NCBI RefSeq assembly: GCF_030525845.1
Contig: NZ_JAUNDY010000003.1
Location: forward strand, 7,083-71,082
Source: Moraxella sp.
GTDB lineage: Bacteria > Pseudomonadota > Gammaproteobacteria > Pseudomonadales > Moraxellaceae
Length of the DNA: 64,000 nucleotides
Reading direction: 5' to 3'
The notes under the pieces: model-generated
Databases searched by the model: none
Told to the model about the DNA's origin: nothing
What the model saw: the letters and a program-made list of their open reading frames with translations, nothing else
Part shown: positions 54,371-62,767 of the stretch, in pieces
Position numbering within the stretch: the first letter of the stretch is position 1
How the letters are laid out: every line of letters begins with the position of its first letter
Position numbers and translations under genes: made by a program

Positions 54371-54523
54371 GGTGGTCCGGATTTTGTGCCGATTTTAGAA
54401 GACCATTGGATAGAGTATCCGCCTGTTTATCTGTATTTTTTGCAAAATAGCCAGAAAATTGGGCGGATTAAGGTGTGGATTGATTTTTTATTGGAAAAGG
54501 CAAAAATATTACAAAATCAATAA
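54371..54523 (+). pseudogene. LysR-family regulator, C-terminal remnant
   Basis: About 50 codons open to a stop at 54521. The reading FVPILEDHWIEYPPVYLYF followed by QKIGRIKVWIDFLLEKA is the end of a LysR substrate-binding domain (pattern VLxxW... PLYLYFP... R.R.FVDFL). The HTH and most of the ligand domain are missing. Confidence 0.65.
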
Positions 54524-54562
54524 AAAACACCGCCCAAATTCCCACTTGGACGGTGTTTATTT
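54522..54562 (-). terminator. intrinsic terminator of ohr
   Basis: On the minus strand AAACACCG pairs with CGGTGTTT, with further CCAA/TTGG pairing, followed by TTTTATT. It lies directly after the ohr stop. Confidence 0.75.
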
Positions 54563-54571
54563 TTCAATAAA

Positions 54572-55003
54572 TCACAAATCAAACTCTTCCATAACTTTTA
54601 CGTGCAAACGCACATCCACATTGCCACGCGTTGCATTAGAGTATGGGCAAACTTCGTGGGCTTTTCTAATCAATTTCTCAGCATCATCACGGCTAATACC
54701 TTCTACCGTAATGGTAATGTCCAAATCCAATGCAAACGCCCCGTCCGCTTTTTGACCGATACCCACCGCAACGGTAGTGCTAGACTTGGTCGGCTTAATG
54801 TTCAAGCTTGGAGCAACGTGGTTCATCGCACTGTCAAAACATGCCGCATAGCCCATCGCAAAAAGTTGTTCTGGGTTGGTGCCAACTTTGCCTTCTGTAT
54901 TTTGAAAGCCAACCAAATCAAAACCGATAGAGCCATCGTCCACTTGGGTTCTGCCATCACGTCCGCCACTTGCGGTTGCACTGGTGCGGTAAAAAATTTT
55001 CAT
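54572..55003 (-). CDS. ohr: organic hydroperoxide resistance protein Ohr
   Basis: A thiol peroxidase that reduces fatty-acid and other organic hydroperoxides in the cytoplasm. 143 aa, exact family size. Both active Cys are present: YAACFDSAM near residue 56 and HEVCPYSNATRGNV near residue 120, the second with the Ohr-type CPYSNATRGN signature. Dihydrolipoyl electron donors are used by the family. The promoter (TTGCAC-17-TATAAT) overlaps an OhrR-type operator. Confidence 0.95.
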   Translation of the reverse strand: MKIFYRTSATASGGRDGRTQVDDGSIGFDLVGFQNTEGKVGTNPEQLFAMGYAACFDSAMNHVAPSLNIKPTKSSTTVAVGIGQKADGAFALDLDITITVEGISRDDAEKLIRKAHEVCPYSNATRGNVDVRLHVKVMEEFDL

Positions 55004-55044
55004 AAATCGCTCCTTAAAGCGTTGTTTGTTAAATTGATAAAAAT

Positions 55045-55076
55045 ATTATATAGTAAAATTAAATTGTGTGCAATTA
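55045..55076 (-). promoter_or_regulatory. ohr promoter with OhrR operator-like site
   Basis: Plus-strand AAAATTAAATTGTGTGCAAT at 55055-55074 is identical over 20 bases to the site before the nitroreductase gene. On the minus strand the -35 TTGCAC (55073-55068) lies in it, and TATAAT (55050-55045) follows after 17 bases. The AATT-AAATT core resembles OhrR operators described in Bacillus and Xanthomonas. Confidence 0.75.
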
Positions 55077-55097
55077 TTTTTTTACAAAAAAACCTAA

Positions 55098-55895
55098 TTA
55101 AGCCTGATTTTTTAAATTCGCACACGCTGTTGCAAGATTATCAGCAGCAAAAGCAAGAGCAATCACATCCGCCCCAACAACAACAAAACTTGCACCCCAT
55201 TCAATATAACGTTGTGCTTCTTCTGGTGTGCCAGCAATCGTACCAACAGGCTTACCCCAAGCACGAATATCTTGAATGAGCTTTTTAATGGTTGCTTGCA
55301 TTTCTTCGCCAGAAAAATCGCCATAGTAACCCATATCCATCGCCAAATCCGCGGGACCTAAGAAAATTGCATCAACACCTTCGGTTTTGGTAATCGCTTC
55401 GGCATTTTGTACGCCCAATTTACTTTCAATTTGCAATGCCAAGAAAAGATGTTGTTCGGCAGTTACAGCATAATCAGGAATACGCCCCCAGCGTCCTGCT
55501 CTTGCCGCAGGTGCACCAAAACCACGCTTGCCTTTTGGAGGGTAACACATTGACTCCGCGATATATTTTGCTTGCTCACCCGTTTCAATCATTGGGGCGA
55601 TAATCGATTGAATACCTGCATCAAGTAATTGCTTGATTAACGCACGATTGCTTTCTAATGGGCGAACCACAACGTGGCCACCATAAGGTGCAATCGCACG
55701 AGCTTGGGCAAGAATAGTCTCTATCGTATTTGGTCCGTGTTCGCCATCAATCCATAAAAAATCAAAGCCAGACCCAGCGACAATTTCAGCCACCGTTGCC
55801 GAGCCTGAAACCAAGCCAAAGCCGATTTGCACTTGGTGATTTTGTACCGCTTGTTTGAATGGATTGTTTAAGTCATTTTTATCAACTACACACAT
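55098..55895 (-). CDS. HpcH/HpaI-family aldolase
   Basis: A 265-aa class II aldolase of the HpaI/GarL group, acting on 2-keto acids such as 4-hydroxy-2-oxoheptanedioate or 2-keto-3-deoxy sugars; the substrate is unclear. The metal and substrate motifs are visible: FLWIDGEHGPNTIE near residue 40, VVRPLES, IIAPMIET near 97, and IFLGPADLAMDMGYYG near 178. The start at 55895 has GGAA upstream; the longer 55979 start would overlap the ferritin-like gene. It begins 40 bases after that gene and is probably in its operon. An unexpected neighbour for ohr. Confidence 0.85.
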   Translation of the reverse strand: MCVVDKNDLNNPFKQAVQNHQVQIGFGLVSGSATVAEIVAGSGFDFLWIDGEHGPNTIETILAQARAIAPYGGHVVVRPLESNRALIKQLLDAGIQSIIAPMIETGEQAKYIAESMCYPPKGKRGFGAPAARAGRWGRIPDYAVTAEQHLFLALQIESKLGVQNAEAITKTEGVDAIFLGPADLAMDMGYYGDFSGEEMQATIKKLIQDIRAWGKPVGTIAGTPEEAQRYIEWGASFVVVGADVIALAFAADNLATACANLKNQA

Positions 55896-55935
55896 TTTAT
55901 TTTCCAGCCAGATATTAAAAATAGATTGCCAAAAT

Positions 55936-56388
55936 TTACATTCTTTTTGATAAATAAAGTGGCTCGCCCAATTTTTCAAGCAAATTCAATTCTTGCTCTA
56001 ACCACGCCAAATGCTCTTCTTCGTCCGCCAAAATCTCTTCAATCAAGTTACGCGTGGTAGCGTCATTGAGCTCTGACACTTGTCTGACCAGTTCATTTAA
56101 AGCGGTACGGGCGTTCTTTTGCAATTCGTAATCGTTTTGCAAGGCTTCACGCAAATTTGTGCCGATGTTGGGCTGAGATAGGGTAAAGTTAATCACACCG
56201 CCCAAATCAAGCAAACGATTTTGTAGATTTTCAAGCGTCTGTGGCTCATCGGCAATTTTGGCGGTCATTTCGCTGGCAAGTAGGCTTGCCCCTTCGCTCT
56301 CAATCACGGCAACGTGGCTTCTGTGCTGAATAAGGGCTTTCCAATAGACAGCCAATAGGTCGTTTAATAAGGTGTGAATTGGGTTCAT
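55936..56388 (-). CDS. ferritin-like (DPS/bacterioferritin-type) protein
   Basis: A 150-aa four-helix protein. Helices 1-2 carry KALIQHRSHVAVIESEG, and the last helix has ILADEEEHLAWLEQELNLLE with the DExxHxxW diiron-like pattern of bacterioferritin or related proteins. Some expected iron ligands in helix 1 are unclear. It could store iron or act as an oxidative-stress helper. An operator-like site precedes it (56427-56450), and the aldolase gene follows. Confidence 0.72.
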   Translation of the reverse strand: MNPIHTLLNDLLAVYWKALIQHRSHVAVIESEGASLLASEMTAKIADEPQTLENLQNRLLDLGGVINFTLSQPNIGTNLREALQNDYELQKNARTALNELVRQVSELNDATTRNLIEEILADEEEHLAWLEQELNLLEKLGEPLYLSKRM

Positions 56389-56426
56389 AACTTGCTCCTT
56401 AAAGCGTTAAATTAAAATATAATTTT

Positions 56427-56450
56427 GCAAAATTTAATTGCTTACAATTA
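56427..56450 (-). promoter_or_regulatory. OhrR operator-like site before the ferritin-like gene
   Basis: GCAAAATTTAATTGCTTACA and the next ATTA share the spacing and AATT/CAATTA features of the ohr and nitroreductase sites with several differences. It lies 39 bases before the start codon and overlaps the nitroreductase stop. Confidence 0.5.
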
Positions 56451-57119
56451 CCAATACAAAGTAGCACTTTCTTCTACTGGTACTCGCCCAGCACGAAATT
56501 GATTTTGTGGTGAATTAGGGTCTGGATAACCAAAGGCAATGCCGTGCAATAATTTAAGATTGGGCGAAATACCCAGCTCTTCACGCACCACATCAGCAAA
56601 CATCGCCAAAAACAACATCGGAACACCACCAAACCCACGAGCGGTCAAAGACAGCAAAAAGGTCTGCGAATACATACCTATGTCAGAAGCAACATTAACA
56701 TTGCCCTCGCCCACATCAGGCATAAACAAAAATACAGCGTGCGGTGCATCATACAGCTCGGCATTACGGCGAGTAACCATCGCACGCCCCGCCACATCAT
56801 CACGAGCAACTCCATAAGAATCAAAAATCGTCTTATAAAGCATACGCCAACGGTTTTCGTAAGCACCACCAAAACGAGCTTGGTCATAGACAAAATCAGC
56901 TTTAAACTCGCCTTGTTCAAATTTTTCCAAAATGCGATTTTTAAGGCGATTTAAAGTTTCTCCTGACACAACATACACTTGCCACGGCTGAATATTGGTC
57001 GCAGAAGGTGCTTGCTGTGCATCAGTAAGCACTGCTTTAATTTGACTTTCAGTCAGGGCGGTGGGCAAAAATTGACGCACCGAATGGCGAGTATGAACGG
57101 TAGTTTCAAAGTCTAACAT
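56448..57119 (-). CDS. nitroreductase family protein
   Basis: A 223-aa FMN-dependent oxidoreductase. FMN contacts RHSVRQF near residue 12 and QQAPSATNIQPWQVYVV near residue 35 are present, as is the GFGGVPMLFLAM segment near 160. Some members reduce quinones or nitro compounds. The upstream region has a promoter identical in layout to that of ohr. Transcribed in the same direction as ohr and the genes between. Confidence 0.88.
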   Translation of the reverse strand: MLDFETTVHTRHSVRQFLPTALTESQIKAVLTDAQQAPSATNIQPWQVYVVSGETLNRLKNRILEKFEQGEFKADFVYDQARFGGAYENRWRMLYKTIFDSYGVARDDVAGRAMVTRRNAELYDAPHAVFLFMPDVGEGNVNVASDIGMYSQTFLLSLTARGFGGVPMLFLAMFADVVREELGISPNLKLLHGIAFGYPDPNSPQNQFRAGRVPVEESATLYW

Positions 57120-57154
57120 GGGTTTTCCTCGCTGACTTATTGGTTGATGTGATT

Positions 57155-57185
57155 ATTATAATGCAAAATTAAATTGTGTGCAATA
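57155..57185 (-). promoter_or_regulatory. nitroreductase promoter with OhrR operator-like site
   Basis: Plus-strand AAAATTAAATTGTGTGCAAT at 57165-57184, identical to the ohr site. The minus-strand -35 TTGCAC (57183-57178) and TATAAT (57160-57155) are again 17 bases apart. Confidence 0.75.
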
Positions 57186-57242
57186 TATTTTTGCAAGATT
57201 TTTCTAATTATTTTTGCACATTTATAAATTTTTTGATAAAAG

Positions 57243-57659
57243 TCAACAATTTATTTGATGAGCAATTTTTTGTAAGACCGCCATTTCGTCAGCTGTTAGC
57301 TTAAAACAGTCGGCAACCTTATTTGGAATATCTACAGCTTGATGTTCTAATGCTCGCCCTTGATTGGTTAGGGCAATCATTACGGTGCGTTCGTCTGTTT
57401 GGCTACGAGTGCGTGCGATTAAGTCTTTGCTTTGTAAGCGTTTTAATAGCGGTGTCAGCGTGCCACTATCAAGGTGTAATTTACTGCCAATCTCGCCCAC
57501 GCTTTGCTCGCCAAATTCCCAAAGGGTCAGCATTACCAAATATTGTGGATAAGTCAAATCAAGCTCGTCCAAAAAGGGCGAATACCTACGGATGATTTCT
57601 TTGGAGATGGCGTATAAAGGGAAGCAAATCTGATTGGATAGGCGTAACTGTTCGTACAT
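57243..57659 (-). CDS. ohrR: MarR-family organic peroxide sensor OhrR
   Basis: A 138-aa winged-helix repressor of ohr, released by oxidation of a conserved Cys by organic hydroperoxides. The N-terminal sensing Cys is present in LSNQICFPLYAISKEI (Cys12), in the exact OhrR context. HTH and wing regions follow: VGEIGSKLHLDSGTLTPLLKRL and RTRSQTDERTVMIALT. A second Cys near the C-terminus suggests the two-Cys class, though its exact role is unclear. Autoregulation is suggested by the palindrome in its promoter. Confidence 0.92.
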   Translation of the reverse strand: MYEQLRLSNQICFPLYAISKEIIRRYSPFLDELDLTYPQYLVMLTLWEFGEQSVGEIGSKLHLDSGTLTPLLKRLQSKDLIARTRSQTDERTVMIALTNQGRALEHQAVDIPNKVADCFKLTADEMAVLQKIAHQINC

Positions 57660-57681
57660 GGCAATTTATTAAAAATTAAAT

Positions 57682-57712
57682 ATTTTAGCACAAAATTATA
57701 TTTTGTAAAATT
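57682..57712 (-). promoter_or_regulatory. ohrR promoter and operator palindrome
   Basis: Perfect inverted repeat ACAAAAT-TAT-ATTTTGT at 57690-57706. It lies in the spacer of a minus-strand promoter TTTACA (57709-57704) and TAAAAT (57687-57682), 16 bases apart. Confidence 0.6.
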
Positions 57713-57759
57713 AAAAAAAAGAGCAAACATCAAATAAAATCGCCAAAAACTCATCTTAG

Positions 57760-57996
57760 CACCCCAAAACTTTAAATCTCGCTTATCAAAGTGAAACAGG
57801 CGACTGCGTCAAAACTTTGATTGAAAAACGAATTTTATTAGAAAGCAAACGCTTGCTTGTCCATAGCAAACTATCCATCAACACCATTGCTGATGAACTT
57901 GGCTTTATTGACGGCACACAATTTGCCAAATTTTTTAAAAAATATGAAGGACGGACGGCGAATGGGTTTCGTAGTGCGTATGGTCTACACACCTGA
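57760..57996 (+). pseudogene. AraC-family regulator, C-terminal remnant
   Basis: An open stretch of about 78 codons after a TAG, ending in TGA at 57994. It reads QSETGDCVKTLIEKRILLES, then HSKLSINTIADELGFIDGTQF and AKFFKKYEGRTANGFR, which is the second helix-turn-helix of an AraC-type DNA-binding domain. The sensory domain and first HTH are missing. It lies between ohrR and lptM on the other strand. Confidence 0.7.
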
Positions 57997-58058
57997 CAAA
58001 GCCAAAGCATTTTCTTTAAAACTGTGCTAAAATAACCAAAAAATTTTCTTCATTATCC

Positions 58059-58217
58059 ATGAAAACACTACATTTATTATTGCTACTTAGTGCCATGACA
58101 CTCACCGCCTGCGGTCAAAAGGGAGCATTATATTTGCCTGAAAAACCCACCACCGCCCCCACCCAAACCACCGAATCCACAGAGCCTGAGGTCAGCACCA
58201 ACCCCAACGACTACTAA
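58059..58217 (+). CDS. lptM: LPS translocon maturation chaperone LptM (YifL family)
   Basis: A 52-aa lipoprotein, found by direct translation. Signal peptide MKTLHLLLLLSAMTLTAC with lipobox LTAC, then GQKGALYLP, the signature of the YifL/LptM family, followed by a Thr/Pro/Glu-rich tail. LptM assists disulfide maturation of the LptD-LptE complex. In many gamma-proteobacteria it precedes lysA/dapF; here map follows after 16 bases, suggesting co-transcription. Confidence 0.85.
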   Translation: MKTLHLLLLLSAMTLTACGQKGALYLPEKPTTAPTQTTESTEPEVSTNPNDY

Positions 58218-58233
58218 CCAAAAGAGCATAACC

Positions 58234-59028
58234 ATGAATCAAAAAGTCATTCCTTTACTCAATAAAGACGGCATTGAAAAAATGAAAGTGGCAGGACAGC
58301 TTGCCTCCGAAGTCCTACAAATACTAGACCCTTATGTCAAAGCAGGGGTAAGCACGGGCTTTTTGGACGATTTGGCGTATAAGCACATCACCGAAGTCCA
58401 AAACGCCATCCCTGCCTGCCTAAACTACAAAGGCTACCCCTACACCCTTTGCACCTCTATAAACCACGTTGTTTGTCATGGCATGCCCGACCATGAACGT
58501 ATCTTAAAAGATGGCGACATCATCAACATTGACGTAACCGTCATCAAAGACGGCTATTATGGCGACACCTCCGCCATGTGGATTATCGGCGAAGGCTCAG
58601 TCATGGCAAAACGCCTGTGCAAAGTCGCCCAAGAGGCACTCTATGCAGGCATCAGCGTGGTAAAAAATGGGGCAAAACTTGGCGACATCGGAGCTGAAAT
58701 TGAAAAAATTGTCCTGCCCGAAAGGTTTAGTATCGTGCGTGAGTTTTGTGGTCATGGCATTGGCACAGAGTTCCACTGCGAGCCCCAAGTTCTCCACTAC
58801 GGTAAAGCTGGCACAGGTGTAGAACTCAAAACAGGCATGGCATTTACCATCGAGCCGATGATTAATCAAGGCGTATGGCAAACCAAAATCATGAAGGACG
58901 GCTGGACTGCCATCACCAAAGATCGCAAACTTTCCGCCCAATGGGAGCATACACTCATCGTAACCGATAACGGCTGTATCATTACCACAGGGCGACCTGA
59001 TGAAGATTTGAGCTGGGTCAAAAGCTAA
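58234..59028 (+). CDS. map: type I methionine aminopeptidase
   Basis: Removes the initiator Met from nascent proteins. 264 aa, typical. Metal ligands are visible as NIDVTVIKDGYYGDTS near residue 97, GHGIGTEFHCEP near 175, MTIEPMIN near 208 and the final WEHTLIVTDNG. Follows lptM and ends in a terminator. Confidence 0.95.
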   Translation: MNQKVIPLLNKDGIEKMKVAGQLASEVLQILDPYVKAGVSTGFLDDLAYKHITEVQNAIPACLNYKGYPYTLCTSINHVVCHGMPDHERILKDGDIINIDVTVIKDGYYGDTSAMWIIGEGSVMAKRLCKVAQEALYAGISVVKNGAKLGDIGAEIEKIVLPERFSIVREFCGHGIGTEFHCEPQVLHYGKAGTGVELKTGMAFTIEPMINQGVWQTKIMKDGWTAITKDRKLSAQWEHTLIVTDNGCIITTGRPDEDLSWVKS

Positions 59029-59047
59029 CCATAACCCCAACCACATA

Positions 59048-59074
59048 AAAGGGCGAAGGTTTCGTCCTTTTTTT
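59048..59074 (+). terminator. intrinsic terminator of map
   Basis: AAAGGGCGAA pairs with TTCGTCCTTT (one G-T pair) around a short loop, followed by a T run, 20 bases past the stop. Confidence 0.8.
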
Positions 59075-59272
59075 ATTACCCATTTTAAAAAATACCCCAA
59101 AATTTTATGGGATTAATTTTCCCATATTACTGCCAAAACAGAAAAATAAAGACCATTGGCACTCTCCAAGCCAAGCAATGTCTTGGCTTTTATTAAAATC
59201 AATCCAAAATCATCGTGCAATTTGGGCTAATTTTGATTACAATGTTTTATCATCATAAACCTTGTCATCTCC

Positions 59273-61915
59273 ATGAGCCAAATCGCCCCACCTCTTACCA
59301 CCAACTATAAAGCCCGCCTTAGCGACACAAACACCAACATTAATCGCCAAATCAGCGAGCTTGGCATGATGGCAAGCCACCAAATGCACCGCTTTATCCA
59401 TGAACGCACGCAGGTAGTAGATGAGATGGTTCGGCAAATTTTTGCTTGCTTTTTTGGCAAAACGCCAAACCTTGCCCTATTTGCCGTTGGTGGCTATGGA
59501 CGGTGCGAGCTTTTTCCTTATTCGGACGTGGATTTGCTTTTGCTTGGCGAGATTGATCGCCATAAAGATGCTATTGAGCAATTTGTCGCCACACTTTGGG
59601 ATGCAGGCATCACACCCGCCATCGCTGTGCGGACGCTGACAGATTTGCATACCAACATCACAGACCACACCGTTGCCACCGCCATACTGGACACAAGATT
59701 TTTGGTGGGCGATGATGCTTTGGCAGATGCTCCTTTGGCAATTTTTAAAAAAACTTGGACGACCCACGATTTTTATCAAGCCAAAATCAGCGAAGCCAAA
59801 GACCGCCACCTATCGCACAACGCCACCGAATACAACCTAGAACCCAACCTAAAAAACGGTGTGGGTACACTTCGAGACATTCATATTTTACATTGGCTGG
59901 ACAAATGCCATCGCTTGCACCACCCTGACGCACTCACATTTATCAGCGATGATAATGCCAAAACAATCCACCTTGCCAAAGAATTTTTATGGTGCTTACG
60001 CCATCATCTACACGTTTTATCAGGGCGTGGCGAAGATAGGCTACTTTTTGAACATCAAAAAAATCTCGCCACACGCCTAAATTTCCCCCATGACAAAGAC
60101 CATGCCAACGCCCAAACCGAAGCACTCATGCGAGCGTTTTATCATCATGTGATGACGGTTGCTACTTTATCAGAAATGCTGTGCGATTTTTTCGCCCAAA
60201 GCGTGCTAAATTTATCCGCCCAAACGCTGATTTTGGACGATGATTTTTGCCAAATCCATCAAAACAACGATACCTTTATCGCCAGTCGTAACCCCAATCT
60301 TTTTTATGACAAGCCGTCTGCCATGCTGACGATTTTTGTCAAAATGGGGCAACACAACATCAAAAAAATCCAAGCCAGCACTTTTTTTCAGCTTAGTCAA
60401 GCAGTAGCACGCATTGATGATGATTTTTGTAATAACCCCACCCACAAAGCGTTATTTTTGGCAAATCTACAAGACAACAACTACCTTTTTCATCGCCTAA
60501 AACTGATGAAACGTTCGGGCGTGCTAAGTGCCTATCTGCCCGCCTTTGGGCAAATCATGGGGCTTAGTCAGTACGACCTTTTTCATCGCTACACAGTGGA
60601 CGCTCATACACTCTATCTTGTTCGCATTTTGCACCGTTTTGGCGACCACGACAACGCCGAATACGCCAGAAAATTCGACCTTGTCAGCCAAGTTTATCAA
60701 AAAATCCAACGCAAAGATATTTTGAATATTTGTGCCATTTTTCACGACATCGCCAAAGGACGTGGGGGCGACCATAGTGAACTTGGAGCGGTGGACGCTC
60801 ATGAGTTTTGTACTTCGCACGGCATGAGTGAGGCAGACGCACAATTTGTGGCATGGCTTGTGCGTGAACATCTCACCATGAGCCTAACCGCCCAAAAAAA
60901 GGACATTTATGACCCTGCCGTCATCGCCCAATTTGCCAAATTTGTCGGCTCTATCAGTCGGCTCAACTACCTATATGTGTTGACCGTTGCCGACATGAAC
61001 GCCACCAACAGCCAGCTTTGGAACACATGGCGAGCAAGCCTACTAAAACAGCTTTATATAAGCACTTACAAAGTGTTGACACTTGGCGAGCACATCGCCC
61101 AAAAAGACACCATCATCGCCACCGCCAAAACAGAAGCCAAGCAACATTTGGCAGATAAGGCGGTAGATTTAGACGCTTTACAGACGCTTTGGCAAGGCGT
61201 GGGCGATGAATATTTTTTAAAACAAAAACCCATTGATATTGCATGGCAAAGCCTTGAAATCCTCAACCAAAAAACCAATCCCCCCATCATCGCTCTAAAA
61301 CAACACAGCGATGTGGCACTTGATGCCATGCTGTTGTTTGTCTGCACACCTGACATTCCCCATTTATTTGCTGATACGGTGGGTGTACTAGATAAATTTG
61401 GCTTATCGGTGCTTGATGCCACCATCATTACAGCCAACATCGATGGTACAGCGTATGCACTAGATAGCTATGTAATCATTGACCGCTTTACCACCAAAGA
61501 TGTCACAGGTTACTTAAAGAGTGAGTTCTTGACCCACCCTACTCGCTATCAGGCACTACACAAAGAGCTTGGTTTGGCGTGTTTGGGTAAAACCAAAAAA
61601 ACAACCTTTTCGACACGATTTGACAAAACACTCAAACATTTTGATGTGCCCACCCAAGTGCATTTTACCAAAAGCCAAAGCCTTGCTCACACAGGTCGCC
61701 ATGAACTTCATCTAACCACCAAAGACCGCCCTGCCCTGCTCGCCAAAGTCGGTCAAGTTTTTAAAAAACAAAACATCGCCATACATGGGGCAAAAATCAC
61801 CACGATGGGCGAGCGTGCCGAAGATATTTTTTACATTTCAGGCGAAGATGGTAGCATTTTAAGTGAAGACAAATTAACCAAACTACACACCGCACTCATT
61901 GAAATTTTACAATGA
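59273..61915 (+). CDS. glnD: bifunctional uridylyltransferase/uridylyl-removing enzyme GlnD
   Basis: GlnD modifies and demodifies PII proteins (GlnB/GlnK) in response to glutamine. 880 aa, full length. The nucleotidyltransferase motif is GGYGRCELFPYSDVDLLLL near residue 74. The HD domain is seen as FHDIAKGRGGDHSELGA near residue 490. Two ACT domains close the protein, the second beginning LHLTTKDRPALLAKVGQVF near residue 810. Start ATG at 59273 (MSQIAPPLTT). Upstream is a 200-base non-coding stretch. Confidence 0.95.
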   Translation: MSQIAPPLTTNYKARLSDTNTNINRQISELGMMASHQMHRFIHERTQVVDEMVRQIFACFFGKTPNLALFAVGGYGRCELFPYSDVDLLLLGEIDRHKDAIEQFVATLWDAGITPAIAVRTLTDLHTNITDHTVATAILDTRFLVGDDALADAPLAIFKKTWTTHDFYQAKISEAKDRHLSHNATEYNLEPNLKNGVGTLRDIHILHWLDKCHRLHHPDALTFISDDNAKTIHLAKEFLWCLRHHLHVLSGRGEDRLLFEHQKNLATRLNFPHDKDHANAQTEALMRAFYHHVMTVATLSEMLCDFFAQSVLNLSAQTLILDDDFCQIHQNNDTFIASRNPNLFYDKPSAMLTIFVKMGQHNIKKIQASTFFQLSQAVARIDDDFCNNPTHKALFLANLQDNNYLFHRLKLMKRSGVLSAYLPAFGQIMGLSQYDLFHRYTVDAHTLYLVRILHRFGDHDNAEYARKFDLVSQVYQKIQRKDILNICAIFHDIAKGRGGDHSELGAVDAHEFCTSHGMSEADAQFVAWLVREHLTMSLTAQKKDIYDPAVIAQFAKFVGSISRLNYLYVLTVADMNATNSQLWNTWRASLLKQLYISTYKVLTLGEHIAQKDTIIATAKTEAKQHLADKAVDLDALQTLWQGVGDEYFLKQKPIDIAWQSLEILNQKTNPPIIALKQHSDVALDAMLLFVCTPDIPHLFADTVGVLDKFGLSVLDATIITANIDGTAYALDSYVIIDRFTTKDVTGYLKSEFLTHPTRYQALHKELGLACLGKTKKTTFSTRFDKTLKHFDVPTQVHFTKSQSLAHTGRHELHLTTKDRPALLAKVGQVFKKQNIAIHGAKITTMGERAEDIFYISGEDGSILSEDKLTKLHTALIEILQ

Positions 61916-61941
61916 TTTCATTACAATAGCCCTTTTGCCAG

Positions 61942-62742
61942 ATGACAAGAACCATGCGATATACAGCCCTTATTTTTTTGATTTTACCTCTTGTGCTATT
62001 TACAACCACAACGCAAGCACATAGCATTTACCTTAGCGAATCCGATGATGTCTGCGAAAATGACGACAATCTCCCCAAAGGTCTTAGCTACACAGAGTAC
62101 ACCCCAGACTGTGAGTACACAGAGGGTCTGACCGTCATCACCAATGGTAAGAGATTTGGGTTTGCCAACAAGCACGGCAAAGTCATCATTAAGCCCACCT
62201 TTGAGGAAGCGTACGGTTTTGATGAGGGGCTAGCACTTATCAAACAAAAAGGCAAATACGGCTACATCGACCCCACAGGCAAAACAGTCATTTTACCCAC
62301 TTTTGAGAATGCATGGGGATTTTGGGAGGGGCGTGCCAAAATCCACCAAAACGGCAAATATGGCTTTATCGATAAGACAGGGCAAATCGTTATCGAACCC
62401 ATCTATGACGAGGCAGGTCATTGGTTTGCAGAGGGTTTGGTTTCTGCCAAAATGGGCGACAAATACGGCTTTATTGATAAAACAGGCAATGTCGCTATTG
62501 AACCCATCTATGACTATGTCGCAGATTTTAGTGAAGGGCTGGCAGTTGTTGGCAATGACACAGGGCAAACAGATGAACATGGTCAGCCCAAATACCGCTA
62601 CGGCTACATCAATAAGAATGGTAAGATTGCCTTACCCATAAAATACGATTTTGCCACGCCGTTTATTGAAGGCATCGCCTCAGTCGAACAAAATACCAAC
62701 CTCTATTTTATCGACCATCAAGGCAAAAAAGTGGATTTTTAA
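61942..62742 (+). CDS. secreted WG-repeat protein
   Basis: A 266-aa protein with a signal peptide (MRYTALIFLILPLVLFTTTTQA) when started at the second ATG, 61954; the first ATG is 61942. Five or six WG repeats follow, for example KYGYIDPTGKTVILPTFEN, KYGFIDKTGQIVIEPIYDE and RYGYINKNGKIALPIKYDF. Two Cys residues at the N-terminus of the mature chain may pair. Same class as the gene at 27604 but on the other strand and not closely alike. Function unknown. Confidence 0.8.
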   Translation: MTRTMRYTALIFLILPLVLFTTTTQAHSIYLSESDDVCENDDNLPKGLSYTEYTPDCEYTEGLTVITNGKRFGFANKHGKVIIKPTFEEAYGFDEGLALIKQKGKYGYIDPTGKTVILPTFENAWGFWEGRAKIHQNGKYGFIDKTGQIVIEPIYDEAGHWFAEGLVSAKMGDKYGFIDKTGNVAIEPIYDYVADFSEGLAVVGNDTGQTDEHGQPKYRYGYINKNGKIALPIKYDFATPFIEGIASVEQNTNLYFIDHQGKKVDF

Positions 62743-62767
62743 CACCACTTTATCACAGCTTTTGACA

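Noticed and set aside
54602..55279. Plus-strand open frame of 225 codons
   Set aside because: Antisense to ohr and to the aldolase, crossing their promoter; both of those are clear genes and this frame has no recognisable domain.
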